A stretch of DNA of 64,000 nucleotides from Marinobacterium halophilum (GCF_003014615.1 NZ_PYGI01000015.1:53316-117315), one strand, 5' to 3'. Positions 25,878 to 34,667 are shown, numbered from the stretch's first letter. The notes: generated by a model not told the origin, from the letters alone. Made by a program: numbers and translations.

Positions 25878-26840
25878 TCAGATATCAACCACCAATCGCT
25901 CACTTTTAGCCCGAGAGCAACAGAGTGCGATCTGGTCGTTGTCTTCTTTCTCTTCATCAGTCAAGAACAGGTCCCGATGGTCTGGTGTTCCTTCCAATAC
26001 GTCACAGATACAGGTGCCACACACACCCTCTTCACATGACATCTGGACCTTCACGCCAGCCGCCTTGAGCGCCGTCGCGATACTTTCATTCGGACCGACT
26101 TTCACGGTCACGTCGCTGGCCTCGGCATACACCTCAAACGCCTCGCCACTGATGTCGACGTCAGCATTGAAGTATTCGAAGTGAACCTGAGCGTCAGGCA
26201 AACCGGCCGCCTTGCCCTGCTCAATCACCCAGTCCATGAAACCACTGGGGCCACAGACATAGAGGTGCGTGCCAGGCCGTGCTAACGCCAATGCCTTGGG
26301 ATCGATGCGGCTGTCTTCACCGGCATCATCAAAGTGCAGTACCAGACGATCGCCGAACGCACTCGTAAGTTCGTTCAGAAACGCGGCCTTGCTTTCACTG
26401 CGGCTGCAGTAGTGCAGCTCGAAGGGTTTGCCGGCCGCTTTAAGGGCATAGGCCATGGCGATCATCGGAGTAATGCCGATACCGCCGCCGATCAGCAGAC
26501 TATACTCGGCGTCCATCTCCAGCGGAAAGTGGTTACGCGGGGCACTGATCTGCACCTCGGCACCGGCTTTCAGGTCAGCATGGATCTGGCGCGAGCCGCC
26601 ACGTGAATCCGGGTCATTAAGAATGCCCAGGCGATAGGTGGGCTCACCCGGCGCATTGCTCAGGGAGTACTGACGGATCAGCTCGGGAGCCACCACCACG
26701 TCAATGTGAGCACCGGCCTCAAAGGCAGGCAAAGCAGTGCCATCGGCAGTCGCCAGTTCAAAGACCGCAATTTCGTCGGTCTGGTCATCACGACGGGTCA
26801 CCGTCGCCTGAATAAGTGTGTTATCGATATTCGTGGTCAT
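25878..26840 (-). CDS. iacF: Phthalate-dioxygenase-type reductase of the indole-acetate pathway
   Basis: Electron-transfer protein of 320 residues for the IacCD oxygenase. Domain order is flavin (RQYSLSNAP), NAD (LLIGGGIGITPMIAM; YVCGPSGFMDWV) and a C-terminal plant-type [2Fe-2S] domain (CEEGVCGTCICDV, with a later ALCCSR). This differs from benC, whose ferredoxin domain is N-terminal, so the two dioxygenases use distinct reductases. ATG 26840 (MTTNIDN) lies 10 bases after the iacE stop; the frame open to 26945 runs inside iacE. Confidence 0.88.
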   Translation of the reverse strand: MTTNIDNTLIQATVTRRDDQTDEIAVFELATADGTALPAFEAGAHIDVVVAPELIRQYSLSNAPGEPTYRLGILNDPDSRGGSRQIHADLKAGAEVQISAPRNHFPLEMDAEYSLLIGGGIGITPMIAMAYALKAAGKPFELHYCSRSESKAAFLNELTSAFGDRLVLHFDDAGEDSRIDPKALALARPGTHLYVCGPSGFMDWVIEQGKAAGLPDAQVHFEYFNADVDISGEAFEVYAEASDVTVKVGPNESIATALKAAGVKVQMSCEEGVCGTCICDVLEGTPDHRDLFLTDEEKEDNDQIALCCSRAKSERLVVDI

Positions 26841-26850
26841 AGGTTTTGCC

Positions 26851-27606
26851 TCAGCGCATGAACAGGCCGCCGTTGATATCCCAGGTGGTGCCCGTGGCGA
26901 ACGCCGCTTCCGGCCGTGCCAGCTGTACCACCATGTCGCCGACAAAATCGGCCTCGCCCAACTGCCCCACCGGGATTGCGCCCAGCAGTGTCGGCAGACG
27001 CTCTTCCGGCACCAGTGCTTTCACCATCGGCGAATCGATCGGACCCGGCGCGATGGCATTGACGGTAACGCCCTGCGCCGCCAGCTCTTTGGCAAACACC
27101 TTGGTCAGTGTCAGGATGCCGCCCTTGGATGCGGCATAATGCGCACCTGTAGAGGTGCCGCCGTTCTGGCCCGCCAGAGAGGACATGTTGATGATGCGGC
27201 CATAGCCCTGATCCGCCATGTATCGCCCCATCACCTGGCAGCCCACAAAGGTGCCGCCCAGGTTAATATTGACGATGTCGTTGAACTCGTCGGCGGAAAT
27301 CTCCATCACCGGGGTCGCCCGAGTCACGGCGGCATTGTTGACCAGCACATGTAGGGCACCCCAGCGCTCCAGCACCTGCGCCAGCGCAGCTTCAAAATCG
27401 GCCTGTTCGGCCACATTCAGGCGCACCGCCATAGCGGTTTCGCCGCTGCCATCCAGCGCTGTGGCCGCCTGTTGCGCGGCTTCGAGATTGATATCGCTGA
27501 GCACCACGCGGTAGCCGGCGTCATGCAGACGCGCGGCGATGTGGTGGCCCAGCCCCTGAGCGGCACCGGTGACCAGCGCCACCTGAAACTGTGCAGATGT
27601 GGACAT
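26851..27606 (-). CDS. iacE: Short-chain dehydrogenase of the indole-acetate pathway
   Basis: NAD(P)-dependent SDR of 251 residues. The cofactor motif is VTGAAQGLGHHIA, with NNAAVT, the catalytic Ser in INMSSLAGQN, and the HYAASKGG Tyr/Lys pair. In studied iac clusters IacE acts after IacA on the oxidised oxindole intermediates on the way to catechol; the precise substrate is still debated. Here it lies between iacD and iacF with gaps of about ten bases, as expected from the conserved order. Confidence 0.87.
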   Translation of the reverse strand: MSTSAQFQVALVTGAAQGLGHHIAARLHDAGYRVVLSDINLEAAQQAATALDGSGETAMAVRLNVAEQADFEAALAQVLERWGALHVLVNNAAVTRATPVMEISADEFNDIVNINLGGTFVGCQVMGRYMADQGYGRIINMSSLAGQNGGTSTGAHYAASKGGILTLTKVFAKELAAQGVTVNAIAPGPIDSPMVKALVPEERLPTLLGAIPVGQLGEADFVGDMVVQLARPEAAFATGTTWDINGGLFMR

Positions 27607-27617
27607 GGGCGACCTCC

Positions 27618-28103
27618 TCAGAAGATAAAGCTGACAGTACGCAGGAAGCTGTCGGCGTGCATCAACCGCACCACCTTTCGGGCCAGACGATAGCCATCCG
27701 CAGCGGGCTTTAACTGATATTCCACATCCGCAGGGTAAGTCACCAACTTGCCGTGACGCATCTCGTTCAGGGTCATGGCACAGCGGGCGATTACCAAGTC
27801 ATCACCGGCTTCCAGCAAGCGCACACGTGAGACCATGCGCACAGTATTGCCGGTCGCGTTGGCCGACACGGATTCGCCATCTTCCAGACGAGCGATACGC
27901 ATGCGGCGCATGTCGGCATTATCCAGCGCCAGGTTCAGAGTATCTTCATAGTTGTCATCGGCATCAAACTCCGCCGGCACTATGTAGAGGCCATCGTTGC
28001 TCCAAAGCTGCAGCCATTCCTGGTAGCCTTTGTGATCCAGCAGATCCGCTTCATACCAAATGAACGCCGTAACATCATTGAGCAGTTGGGTATTAAGTTT
28101 CAT
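27618..28103 (-). CDS. iacD: Ring-hydroxylating dioxygenase beta subunit of the indole-acetate pathway
   Basis: Beta subunit of 161 residues with the NTF2-like fold typical of Rieske dioxygenases (FIWYEADLLDHKGYQEWLQL, LEDGESVSANATGNTVRMVS, YRLARKVVRLMHADSFL in parts). It partners IacC. ATG 28103 lies three bases after the iacC stop. Similar in size to benB but clearly a different branch. Confidence 0.88.
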   Translation of the reverse strand: MKLNTQLLNDVTAFIWYEADLLDHKGYQEWLQLWSNDGLYIVPAEFDADDNYEDTLNLALDNADMRRMRIARLEDGESVSANATGNTVRMVSRVRLLEAGDDLVIARCAMTLNEMRHGKLVTYPADVEYQLKPAADGYRLARKVVRLMHADSFLRTVSFIF

Positions 28104-28106
28104 CGC

Positions 28107-29396
28107 TTACTTCTCCTCACCTGCAGCCATCATTCTTTTGTACTGTTGGTAGGCACCACGCATACCGGTTTCAGAACAGACCGCACCCGCCACATTGCCA
28201 TCCGGCGACGTGTGGAGGTTATTCAAGCCGCGATTGACCAGAATCCAACCATCATTACCCGCTTGAGATCCCTTGTGTACACGCTCCCAAGCTTCGCCAT
28301 CGTCAGGCGTACCAAACCCCATTGGTCCCTGAAAGTGCTCATGCAGACGCATGCGTTTGCGGTTAAACGGTGCAGGCGCACCCTCACCCCCTAATGCCAC
28401 ATGCTGGATTTCGGTTTCACCGACGCTAACCGGACGCAAGACACGGAAGAACGCCATTGAACAGGAAACGTTCGGGAACAAATTCAGGTTAAAGCCGGTG
28501 CCGTGTGCAGCACGCACCAGCTTTTTCACTTCATTTTCAGGCTTGCCTTCGGTACGCAATTCGTCGGCCAGTTTCTGGAAGCGCGGCGGGATCGGTTGAT
28601 CAAGATCGCTTTCCAGATCGACCAGCTCAGGAATCATGACCATCACGCTGTGGCCATTACCCAAGTCTTCAACAAAGCCATCACCATGTAGAAAATCAAA
28701 AATATCAGCTGTGTGATCATCCAGTGAGGTCACGAATGACTTATGGATGATCGGGAAGTGGTAGGCATCCGTGGTATTTTCCAGCTGGATTTTCCAGTTG
28801 CCCGGGAAATTGAAACGGTGCTCTCCCAACACTTTGACCGGGTAGCCTCCCCCCTGCTTCATGAACAGGTCGATCCACTTCTTCGCCCCACCGAGAAAAT
28901 CTTCCAGCGATTCGATGTCGTCGCGATACGTAGCAAACACCAACCCCTGATAGCTTTCGTGGCGCAAACGTTCCAAGGGGAAGTCTTTCTTGTCGAATAC
29001 GCCTTCATACTCTTCCGGCTTCGGCAGCGCACGCAGGGCACCGTCAAGACCATAGCCCCAGCCATGATAAGGGCAGGTGAAACTCTTGGTTTTACCCTTG
29101 CGGCCTTCGCAGACGGTGGCACCACGGTGACGACAGCGGTTCTGCAGCACATGCAGGTTCATTTTGCGGTCGCGGCTCAGAATCACTGGCTGACGCCCGA
29201 CCCAGGCCGTCTTGTAGCTTCCAGCCTCAGGCACTTCACTTTCGTGGCCCACAAATACCCACGTGTTGTTGAAGACTTTATCCAGCTCTTCCTCAAAGAT
29301 GGCCGGGTCAGAATAGAGCGACTTGTGTACACGTCCCTCTTCAACCATTTCAGCCGCTTTCAGGCTGACGCTCTGCATTTCGATCAGTTCACTCAT
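28107..29396 (-). CDS. iacC: Ring-hydroxylating dioxygenase alpha subunit of the indole-acetate pathway
   Basis: Catalytic Rieske subunit of 429 residues. Rieske ligands are Cys88/His90 and Cys108/His111 (NRCRHRG and CPYHGWGY); the iron site is Asp210-x2-His213-x4-His218 (TDAYHFPIIH). IacC with IacD and IacF is thought to perform the oxygenation that leads from the oxindole-acetate intermediate to catechol. The start is ATG 29396 (MSELIEMQ), which has AGAGAGC upstream; the frame also opens at 29417 without a ribosome site. The sequence differs from anthranilate and benzoate dioxygenases, and the full iac neighbourhood settles the assignment. Confidence 0.9.
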   Translation of the reverse strand: MSELIEMQSVSLKAAEMVEEGRVHKSLYSDPAIFEEELDKVFNNTWVFVGHESEVPEAGSYKTAWVGRQPVILSRDRKMNLHVLQNRCRHRGATVCEGRKGKTKSFTCPYHGWGYGLDGALRALPKPEEYEGVFDKKDFPLERLRHESYQGLVFATYRDDIESLEDFLGGAKKWIDLFMKQGGGYPVKVLGEHRFNFPGNWKIQLENTTDAYHFPIIHKSFVTSLDDHTADIFDFLHGDGFVEDLGNGHSVMVMIPELVDLESDLDQPIPPRFQKLADELRTEGKPENEVKKLVRAAHGTGFNLNLFPNVSCSMAFFRVLRPVSVGETEIQHVALGGEGAPAPFNRKRMRLHEHFQGPMGFGTPDDGEAWERVHKGSQAGNDGWILVNRGLNNLHTSPDGNVAGAVCSETGMRGAYQQYKRMMAAGEEK

Positions 29397-29453
29397 GGTC
29401 TTGCTCTCTATATTCATGACCGGCTGGCACCCATCAGGCCGCCACGTCTCTTA

Positions 29454-29972
29454 TTATTCTTCGGGGACTGGCAAAGGCTGCGGGTTATCCCAAGGCGTCT
29501 GCACCGGGCGATTAAAGCGGCTGGTGGTGCAGAAATGCGCAATCTTCCAGCGCCCGCCCTCCCGGCGGAATTGCACATCCAGCAGCGCACTGCTTAGCTG
29601 GGACCGGCCATCGGCAAAAGTAGCGGTCTGCAGCAGCACCCAAGTACCCTCGGCTTCGGTCTCGCTGCGCACATCCACTTTTTCAGACGTCAAGAAATGC
29701 ACGTTAAGGGCGAAGTGGGCCGGTGGTTGGGTGTACTTGTCGAACATCGCACGAATCGATTCACGCCCTTCCCGGCGACCAAAGGTCGCGGCATAACGCT
29801 TACCCTTGCCTTCCCAGATGGCGTCTTCTGTGAACAGCGCCATCAGCGGATCCAGATCAAAACCTTCATTGAGGTAGTCGCACAGCTGCATATATTCATG
29901 CAGACAGGCGCTGACCTCGTTGGCGGCCTCAAGGACACCCACACGCTGACGCAGCTGTTCAAGTTCGCTCAT
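29454..29972 (-). CDS. iacI: SnoaL/NTF2-like protein of the indole-acetate cluster
   Basis: A 172-residue protein with an NTF2-like (SnoaL-type) fold: LHEYMQLCDYLNEGFDLDPL, then MALFTEDAIWEGKG, and a closing strand GGRWKIAHFCTTSRFNRP. It occupies the IacI slot between iacB and iacC; such proteins may act as isomerases, cyclases or accessory subunits, and IacI is not essential in all studied strains. The chosen ATG 29972 has GAGGA upstream and starts 11 bases after the iacB stop, rather than the overlapping frame start at 29999. Confidence 0.78.
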   Translation of the reverse strand: MSELEQLRQRVGVLEAANEVSACLHEYMQLCDYLNEGFDLDPLMALFTEDAIWEGKGKRYAATFGRREGRESIRAMFDKYTQPPAHFALNVHFLTSEKVDVRSETEAEGTWVLLQTATFADGRSQLSSALLDVQFRREGGRWKIAHFCTTSRFNRPVQTPWDNPQPLPVPEE

Positions 29973-29982
29973 CAATCCATCC

Positions 29983-30345
29983 TCAGGCACGCTGTACAAT
30001 CAGCTCGCGACCAATACGCGCCTCTACCTTGGCGTAGCGCCACAGCTTGTAAGGGCCCTTGCCAACTTCGGTCGAGCGGAACAGGTTGCTGCAGGCGCAG
30101 ACAGTGTCGTAGTCCTTCACATCGGCCAGCAGGTAGGTTGTCCAGGGATAGCCATTGGACGGACCAACCATGCTCTGGTCGTCATCCATGTTGCCGATCA
30201 CCTCAACCCCTTCCATGTCGTGAATGCCGTTCCACATTTCACCGAAAGCGGCCCAAACGTCGAGCTGCTCTTCACGCGGGGCATCCATGAAGTTCTGGTT
30301 GATGCCCATGCAGAAAAGGACACGCAAAGGTTTATTGTCACTCAT
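29983..30345 (-). CDS. iacB: Indole-acetate cluster protein IacB
   Basis: A small soluble protein of 120 residues without recognised catalytic motifs. It contains LRVLFCMGINQNFMDAPREE, then GIHDMEGVEVIGNMDDD, and GYPWTTYLLADV, a ferredoxin-like alpha/beta pattern. Its size and its position between iacA and iacI identify it as IacB, whose exact role (possibly assisting conversion of the IacA product) is unsettled. ATG 30345 has AAGGAGATAC upstream. Confidence 0.78.
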   Translation of the reverse strand: MSDNKPLRVLFCMGINQNFMDAPREEQLDVWAAFGEMWNGIHDMEGVEVIGNMDDDQSMVGPSNGYPWTTYLLADVKDYDTVCACSNLFRSTEVGKGPYKLWRYAKVEARIGRELIVQRA

Positions 30346-30370
30346 GGTGTATCTCCTTGTTATTATTCAA

Positions 30371-31519
30371 TTACAGGTAACCCGGCAGGGGGTCATGGCC
30401 GAAAAACATGGCACCGGCATTCTTTAGAGTGATGGCGCCCATAAACGCGTGCTGAGTACACATCATGGAATCACGTAGAATGCGTGACAGAGGATGATCG
30501 TTGTAAGCGCCCGTCATCCCTGTGACCTGATAGGTCGAACGGATCGCCTCGGCACATTCGTGGGCCAGGTTAGTCGTTGCCAAGCGCACCAGATTGACCT
30601 GATCACGACTCGGCTCGCCTCCCTGTTTGATGGTGCTCCAAGCAGCCTCTGTAGCTTCGTAAAAGAAGGCTCGAGACGAACGCACCTTGGCTTCCGCCTT
30701 GGCGATTTCGATCTGCACATATTCACGCTCGCCCAGATTGGGCGCGCCAGTAACAGACTTGCGCCCGGCGGCCATTGCCTGAACCACATCCAGTGCTTCA
30801 CGAGCCAATCCGGCCGTCGTTACCGCAAGTACCTGCGCGGCAAAGGACAACGATGGGTAACGAAAAAAGTCGGATTCGATATTGGGCTTACCACCGCGAA
30901 CAAAGGTCCACTCTTCAGGCACGAAGACGTCTTCTACAACCAGGTCATGACTGCCGGTACCCACCATGCCAATCACATCCCAGTTAGGTTTGATTTTCAC
31001 CTTATTCGCTGGCATCACCGCCATACGCGGCAGCGGTTCGCCACCATCAGGCTGAATACCCACACCAATCAAGGAGGCGCCCATGCAGCCGCTGCCGAAC
31101 TTCCAGCAACCGTTGACAATGAAGCCGCCCTCGACCTTTTTCGCCGGCTGGGTCGGAAAAATACCACCCGCAAACACCACGTTTGGTGTCTCGGACCAGA
31201 TCTTATTGATGGTTTCCGATGGTAATGCTGCCAAATAGGCCGGATTCATACCAAAGCTTGCGACCCAACCGGCAGAGCCGTCGGCCGCAGCCAAAGACTC
31301 AACCATTTGCAGGAACTCCATAGGCGAGCGTTCGTCGCCCCCCATAGCCTTAGGCACCATCGCACGGTAAACACCAATATGCTTGAAGGACTCGATGATA
31401 TCCTGAGAGATATATTTCTGGTCTTCAAACTCATGTCTACGCGTGCGTACATCGTCTAACAGGGCATTAAATACGGCCTCCCCGCCCCAAAGGGATTTAT
31501 CAATCTGATAGCCAGGCAT
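30371..31519 (-). CDS. iacA: Indole-3-acetate monooxygenase, acyl-CoA-dehydrogenase fold
   Basis: Flavin-dependent oxygenase of 382 residues that starts indole-3-acetate breakdown, using reduced flavin from IacG. It has the acyl-CoA dehydrogenase fold of group D monooxygenases (HpaH C2, HsaA): FKHIGVYRAMVPKAMGGDE, AADGSAGWVASFGMNPAYL (in parts), GMVGTGSHDLVVEDVFVPEE, and a helical C terminus with TGMTGAYNDHPLSRILRD. No CoA-handling catalytic Glu is expected. ATG 31519 (MPGYQIDKS) follows AGGGGAG; an in-frame GTG at 31540 overlaps the iacH stop and is less likely. Confidence 0.87.
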   Translation of the reverse strand: MPGYQIDKSLWGGEAVFNALLDDVRTRRHEFEDQKYISQDIIESFKHIGVYRAMVPKAMGGDERSPMEFLQMVESLAAADGSAGWVASFGMNPAYLAALPSETINKIWSETPNVVFAGGIFPTQPAKKVEGGFIVNGCWKFGSGCMGASLIGVGIQPDGGEPLPRMAVMPANKVKIKPNWDVIGMVGTGSHDLVVEDVFVPEEWTFVRGGKPNIESDFFRYPSLSFAAQVLAVTTAGLAREALDVVQAMAAGRKSVTGAPNLGEREYVQIEIAKAEAKVRSSRAFFYEATEAAWSTIKQGGEPSRDQVNLVRLATTNLAHECAEAIRSTYQVTGMTGAYNDHPLSRILRDSMMCTQHAFMGAITLKNAGAMFFGHDPLPGYL

Positions 31520-31536
31520 GTCGCTATGCTCCCCTG

Positions 31537-32679
31537 TCACTGTGTATATTTATTGTTGTTAAGTGATGCACTTCTTTGCACCAATTCGCGGGCTGCCAGA
31601 AACACCTCTTCGTCCGCTCCCTTACGCCCGATCAACTGAATACCAATCGGCAAACCACCAACTTCAAACGGTATGACTAAAGCCGGGTGACCCGACAGGT
31701 TGAACGGTCGCACCAACGCGGTCATCCGCAGATCAGTTGCACCAGCAAAAGCCTCTTCACGTCGCAATGGGTAGTCAGGTAGCGCAGGCATCACCAACAC
31801 ATCAAACACTTCAAACCGAGCGTCTAACTGGCGGGAAAAACGATCTCTGACGTGTTCAGCAACGGCAACTTGGCCAGCCGTCGTTTGCGCGGCTTTACGT
31901 AACCGCTCGGCCACATCCAACCCCACTCGCCCAGTATCCAGGAAAGTTTTACAGGCTAATGCCGTCTCGGCGTTGATCACGTCCAAACCGGCTAGAAAGG
32001 CGTCTTCCATAAGCGGCAAACTGAGCGAAGCCTGGCTGACACCGCTCTGCTTCAGGTAATGCTGCAGAGCAGTGGCCACCTCTGAACGGGCCGAGGTGTC
32101 AGCCACCAGACCAAAATGGAATTTTTTCTTGGTAATTACATCAAGGTTAAAGCTGGGGTCCAGAGCCTGCTCTGCCTTCTCCAACACCGACAAGGTTGCA
32201 GCGAAGGGGCCTACGCAATCGAGAGAAGTTTCTGTGGGCCAAACACCTTGACGACTGACACGGCCAAAGGTTGGCTTGAACCCAAACACACCGCAACAAG
32301 CTGCTGGCACGCGGACAGAACCACCTGTATCCGTACCAATGGCAAAGTCGGCAGTGCCATCTGCAACCGCAACCGCAGAACCACTGGAAGAACCACCCGG
32401 AATCAAATCTGGATAGAGGGTGTTAACAGGCGTGCCCGAATAGTGATTGATACCGGTGACACCAAATGCAAGCTCGTGCATAAGCGTCTTGCCGATAATC
32501 TGATGACCGGCGCTGAGGATGTTATGGACTATTTCGGCATGCGCAGTTGCTGGTGTCACTGTTTCGCATGCGGCACTCCCAAGACGGGTTGGAACGCCTT
32601 CAACATCCACGGAATCCTTTACTGCGACCCTTAGACCACCAATCGATCCAAGTTCATACCGAGCCAGTAGTGCTGTCAT
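31537..32679 (-). CDS. iacH: Amidase-signature hydrolase of the indole-acetate cluster
   Basis: Amidase-signature enzyme of 380 residues. The Ser-cisSer-Lys triad is visible: Lys in VAVKDSVDVEG, the cis-Ser in PGGSSSGSAVAVADG and the nucleophile in GTDTGGSVRVPAA. It is shorter than many amidases (about 450-500). IacH is the first gene of the conserved iacHABICDEFG order; its substrate, presumably an amide or lactam formed along the pathway, is not settled. ATG 32679 has GAGAGC upstream; the open frame to 32787 is AT-rich leader. Divergent iacR lies 456 bases away. Confidence 0.85.
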   Translation of the reverse strand: MTALLARYELGSIGGLRVAVKDSVDVEGVPTRLGSAACETVTPATAHAEIVHNILSAGHQIIGKTLMHELAFGVTGINHYSGTPVNTLYPDLIPGGSSSGSAVAVADGTADFAIGTDTGGSVRVPAACCGVFGFKPTFGRVSRQGVWPTETSLDCVGPFAATLSVLEKAEQALDPSFNLDVITKKKFHFGLVADTSARSEVATALQHYLKQSGVSQASLSLPLMEDAFLAGLDVINAETALACKTFLDTGRVGLDVAERLRKAAQTTAGQVAVAEHVRDRFSRQLDARFEVFDVLVMPALPDYPLRREEAFAGATDLRMTALVRPFNLSGHPALVIPFEVGGLPIGIQLIGRKGADEEVFLAARELVQRSASLNNNKYTQ

Positions 32680-33135
32680 GTGAGCTCTCGCTTTTATATT
32701 TTTTGTAGGCCAACAACTATCAATCCAGGGACTTTCAAGTGTCGATGAGCACAGCAAAATAATTTCACTTATCACTTGAAACGTCAACTAAATAGAAACA
32801 TTAAAAACCGCAGACCAAAACTTCAGTACGCCAATACCAGCGACAAGAAGAAAGATCAAAAAACACTAAAAGTCATGAAAATCGCCAATTAACAGACTAG
32901 AAAAGCAAAAAAACATATTTATGAGAGTATAAAAACAGCAAGGATCTTACTTTCGAGATGTTAAGATCCCATAAATGGACGATATAATGCTTAATAAAAC
33001 ATGTGAAAACGAATTATTTTTTGACCAAAATATGCAAAAAACTCCCCCCCTAAAGTGATTAAGAGTATATTTCCACAATCACCCTTACACTCCCCGTCGT
33101 ACTGACTGGGCAAACCTGTATGGCAGTACTGACTG
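32680..33135. promoter_or_regulatory. Divergent iacH-iacR intergenic region
   Basis: 456 bases, distinctly AT-rich compared with the flanking genes, holding the promoters of the iac operon (leftward) and iacR (rightward). Seen: a 28-base inverted repeat at 32942-32969 (listed separately), a 9-base inverted repeat TTTCAAGTG (32733-32741) / CACTTGAAA (32773-32781), and a direct repeat GTACTGACTG at 33099-33108 and 33126-33135, the second copy ending directly before the iacR start codon. No BenR-type box was found. Confidence 0.7.
32942..32969. promoter_or_regulatory. Candidate IacR (MarR-type) operator
   Basis: GGATCTTA and TAAGATCC form a perfect 8-base inverted repeat with a 12-base spacer, near the middle of the divergent iacH-iacR region. 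No T run follows, so a terminator is unlikely. MarR dimers bind palindromes of about this size; the assignment rests on symmetry and position. Confidence 0.4.
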
Positions 33136-33615
33136 ATGAACAGCAAAAACAAAATGGACATGTACGATCCGCTCAGCGACAGCTTTAAACGTAGCGAATT
33201 CCCCTTCTACTGGATTGCACAGCTGAATGCACTCTATACACAGGAGATGGAGCGGTTACTCAAACGTGTCGACATGGACGTACCACGCTGGCGAATCATT
33301 ATGATTCTGAAAGAACATTCAGAGCTGAGCATGTCAGAAATAGCCAGCCACGCGGTTGCCAAACTGCCGACAACGACCAAGATTGTGTATCGAATGCGTG
33401 ATGAAGGGCTCGTCAACCTGATAACTTCACCCGATGACGGCCGGGTCACGCTAGTCTCCTTAACCAGCAAGGGGCTAGAGAGCCTGGAACTAATAAGAGA
33501 TTCGGTCAAAAACCTGTTCCGCAACAGTTTCAAAGGACTCAGCTCAGCACAAATTCAACGCACCAACGTGCTACTGGCCAAGCTATATGACAATTTGAAT
33601 TCGCATACAGGCTGA
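33136..33615 (+). CDS. iacR: MarR-family regulator of indole-acetate degradation
   Basis: A 159-residue MarR protein: the winged helix reads MDVPRWRIIMILKEHSELSM, EIASHAVAKLPTTTKIVYRM and the wing LITSPDDGRVTLVSLTSKG. In known clusters IacR represses iac genes until indole-3-acetate binds. It is divergent from iacH, as expected for a regulator sharing the operon's control region. ATG 33136 is taken; internal ATGs at codons 7 and 9 are possible starts. The ribosome site is weak. Confidence 0.85.
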   Translation: MNSKNKMDMYDPLSDSFKRSEFPFYWIAQLNALYTQEMERLLKRVDMDVPRWRIIMILKEHSELSMSEIASHAVAKLPTTTKIVYRMRDEGLVNLITSPDDGRVTLVSLTSKGLESLELIRDSVKNLFRNSFKGLSSAQIQRTNVLLAKLYDNLNSHTG

Positions 33616-33741
33616 CTCTTACCCAGCCCACTACACGCTACCGAAAAACCAAATGACAAGCCTTGGAGCACAGCCCCGAATGCCGCCACAGCGGCCAACA
33701 ATGCTATGATCGGCGTTTTTTTCAACCGCTCGGTATCGCCC

Positions 33742-34461
33742 GTGAATCTGATTCTGCTCTACACCTCCGACTTTAAAGGTCCACACCATGTGCGCATCAG
33801 TGGCCGTCGCTTTCAGCACATGCGCAGCGTTCATAAGGCACAAGTCGGCGAGCGGTTTCGGGTCGGGGTACTCAATGGTTTGATCGGCCTGGGTGAAGTC
33901 ACCGTCTTGACCGACCAGTATCTGGAGCTGCGAGTACAACTGAATCAGGCGCCACCCAAGCCACTGCCGCTGCGACTGATCATGGCTCTGCCCCGCCCCA
34001 AAATGCTCAAGCGCACACTGGAAACCGTGGCCACCCTGGGCGTCAAGGAGCTGTGGCTGATCAACTCTTACCGCGTCGACAAGAGCTACTGGTCTACCCC
34101 CATCCTGCATGCAGACACGCTACGTGAGCACCTCCTGCTGGGACTGGAACAAGCTGGTGATACACGCTTGCCCAACGTCTATCTGCGTAAACGCTTCAAG
34201 CCCTTTGTCGAGGATGAGCTGCCCGCGATTGCCCGCAACACACGCGCACTGGTCGCGCACCCCTATGACGCGACACCCTGCCCGGCAGCAACTGCAGAAC
34301 CCACCACCCTGGCTATCGGCCCCGAAGGTGGTTTCATCGCCTATGAGGTCAACAAATTACGCGAAGCAGGCCTTGAACCGATTCACCTGGGACCACGTAT
34401 TTTACGGGTTGAAACTGCCGTACCCGTATTACTGTCACGCCTATTCCCCCTGGCACTCTGA
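33742..34461 (+). CDS. rsmE: 16S rRNA (uracil1498-N3)-methyltransferase
   Basis: SPOUT-class methyltransferase of about 239 residues that modifies U1498 in the 16S rRNA decoding region using S-adenosylmethionine. The knotted C-terminal domain is clear: LAIGPEGGFIAYEVNKL and HLGPRILRVETAVPVLLSRL. The N-terminal PUA-like part reads GRRFQHMRSVHKAQVG. I chose GTG 33742 (MNLILLYTSDF), because the ATG at 33706 lies in a promoter-like stretch containing GCTATGATC. Not related to the catabolic genes around it. Confidence 0.88.
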   Translation: MNLILLYTSDFKGPHHVRISGRRFQHMRSVHKAQVGERFRVGVLNGLIGLGEVTVLTDQYLELRVQLNQAPPKPLPLRLIMALPRPKMLKRTLETVATLGVKELWLINSYRVDKSYWSTPILHADTLREHLLLGLEQAGDTRLPNVYLRKRFKPFVEDELPAIARNTRALVAHPYDATPCPAATAEPTTLAIGPEGGFIAYEVNKLREAGLEPIHLGPRILRVETAVPVLLSRLFPLAL

Positions 34462-34529
34462 TCCGAGCCTTGCGACCGACAAATGCGTGATCTGGCGCAC
34501 TGGTGTAACGGTGTAATAGCCCTATATAA

Positions 34530-34620
34530 TTCATTGATATAAGTCGAAAACAAGAATCATACTCAATACCATTGACATGCGAACCAAAACTGATAACAAT
34601 TCGCATTAAGTTTTTAGTCA
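34530..34620 (+). promoter_or_regulatory. Possible Fur-type site upstream of the iron-binding protein gene
   Basis: An AT-rich stretch with Fur-box-like hexamers, best seen as TGATAACAATTCGCATTA, lies 50-80 bases before the iron transporter gene. It resembles the GATAAT-repeat consensus only loosely. Iron control of this operon is expected from its function. Confidence 0.3.
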
Positions 34621-34667
34621 CCTTCGACGCCGGGCTATTTTTACTCGGTTGCACTGGAGATATATCG

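Noticed and set aside
27618..29396. Assignment of the second Rieske dioxygenase as anthranilate or salicylate dioxygenase
   Set aside because: The complete iacHABI-CDEF-G neighbourhood and the iacR regulator fit indole-3-acetate degradation far better.
21950..31519. The whole minus-strand block as a steroid or p-hydroxyphenylacetate pathway because IacA and IacG resemble HsaA/HpaH systems
   Set aside because: The Rieske pair, amidase, IacB and IacI have no place in those pathways; the order matches iac.
32680..33135. BenR/XylS boxes in the iac control region
   Set aside because: No TGCA-N6-GGNTA match on either strand was found; only unrelated palindromes.
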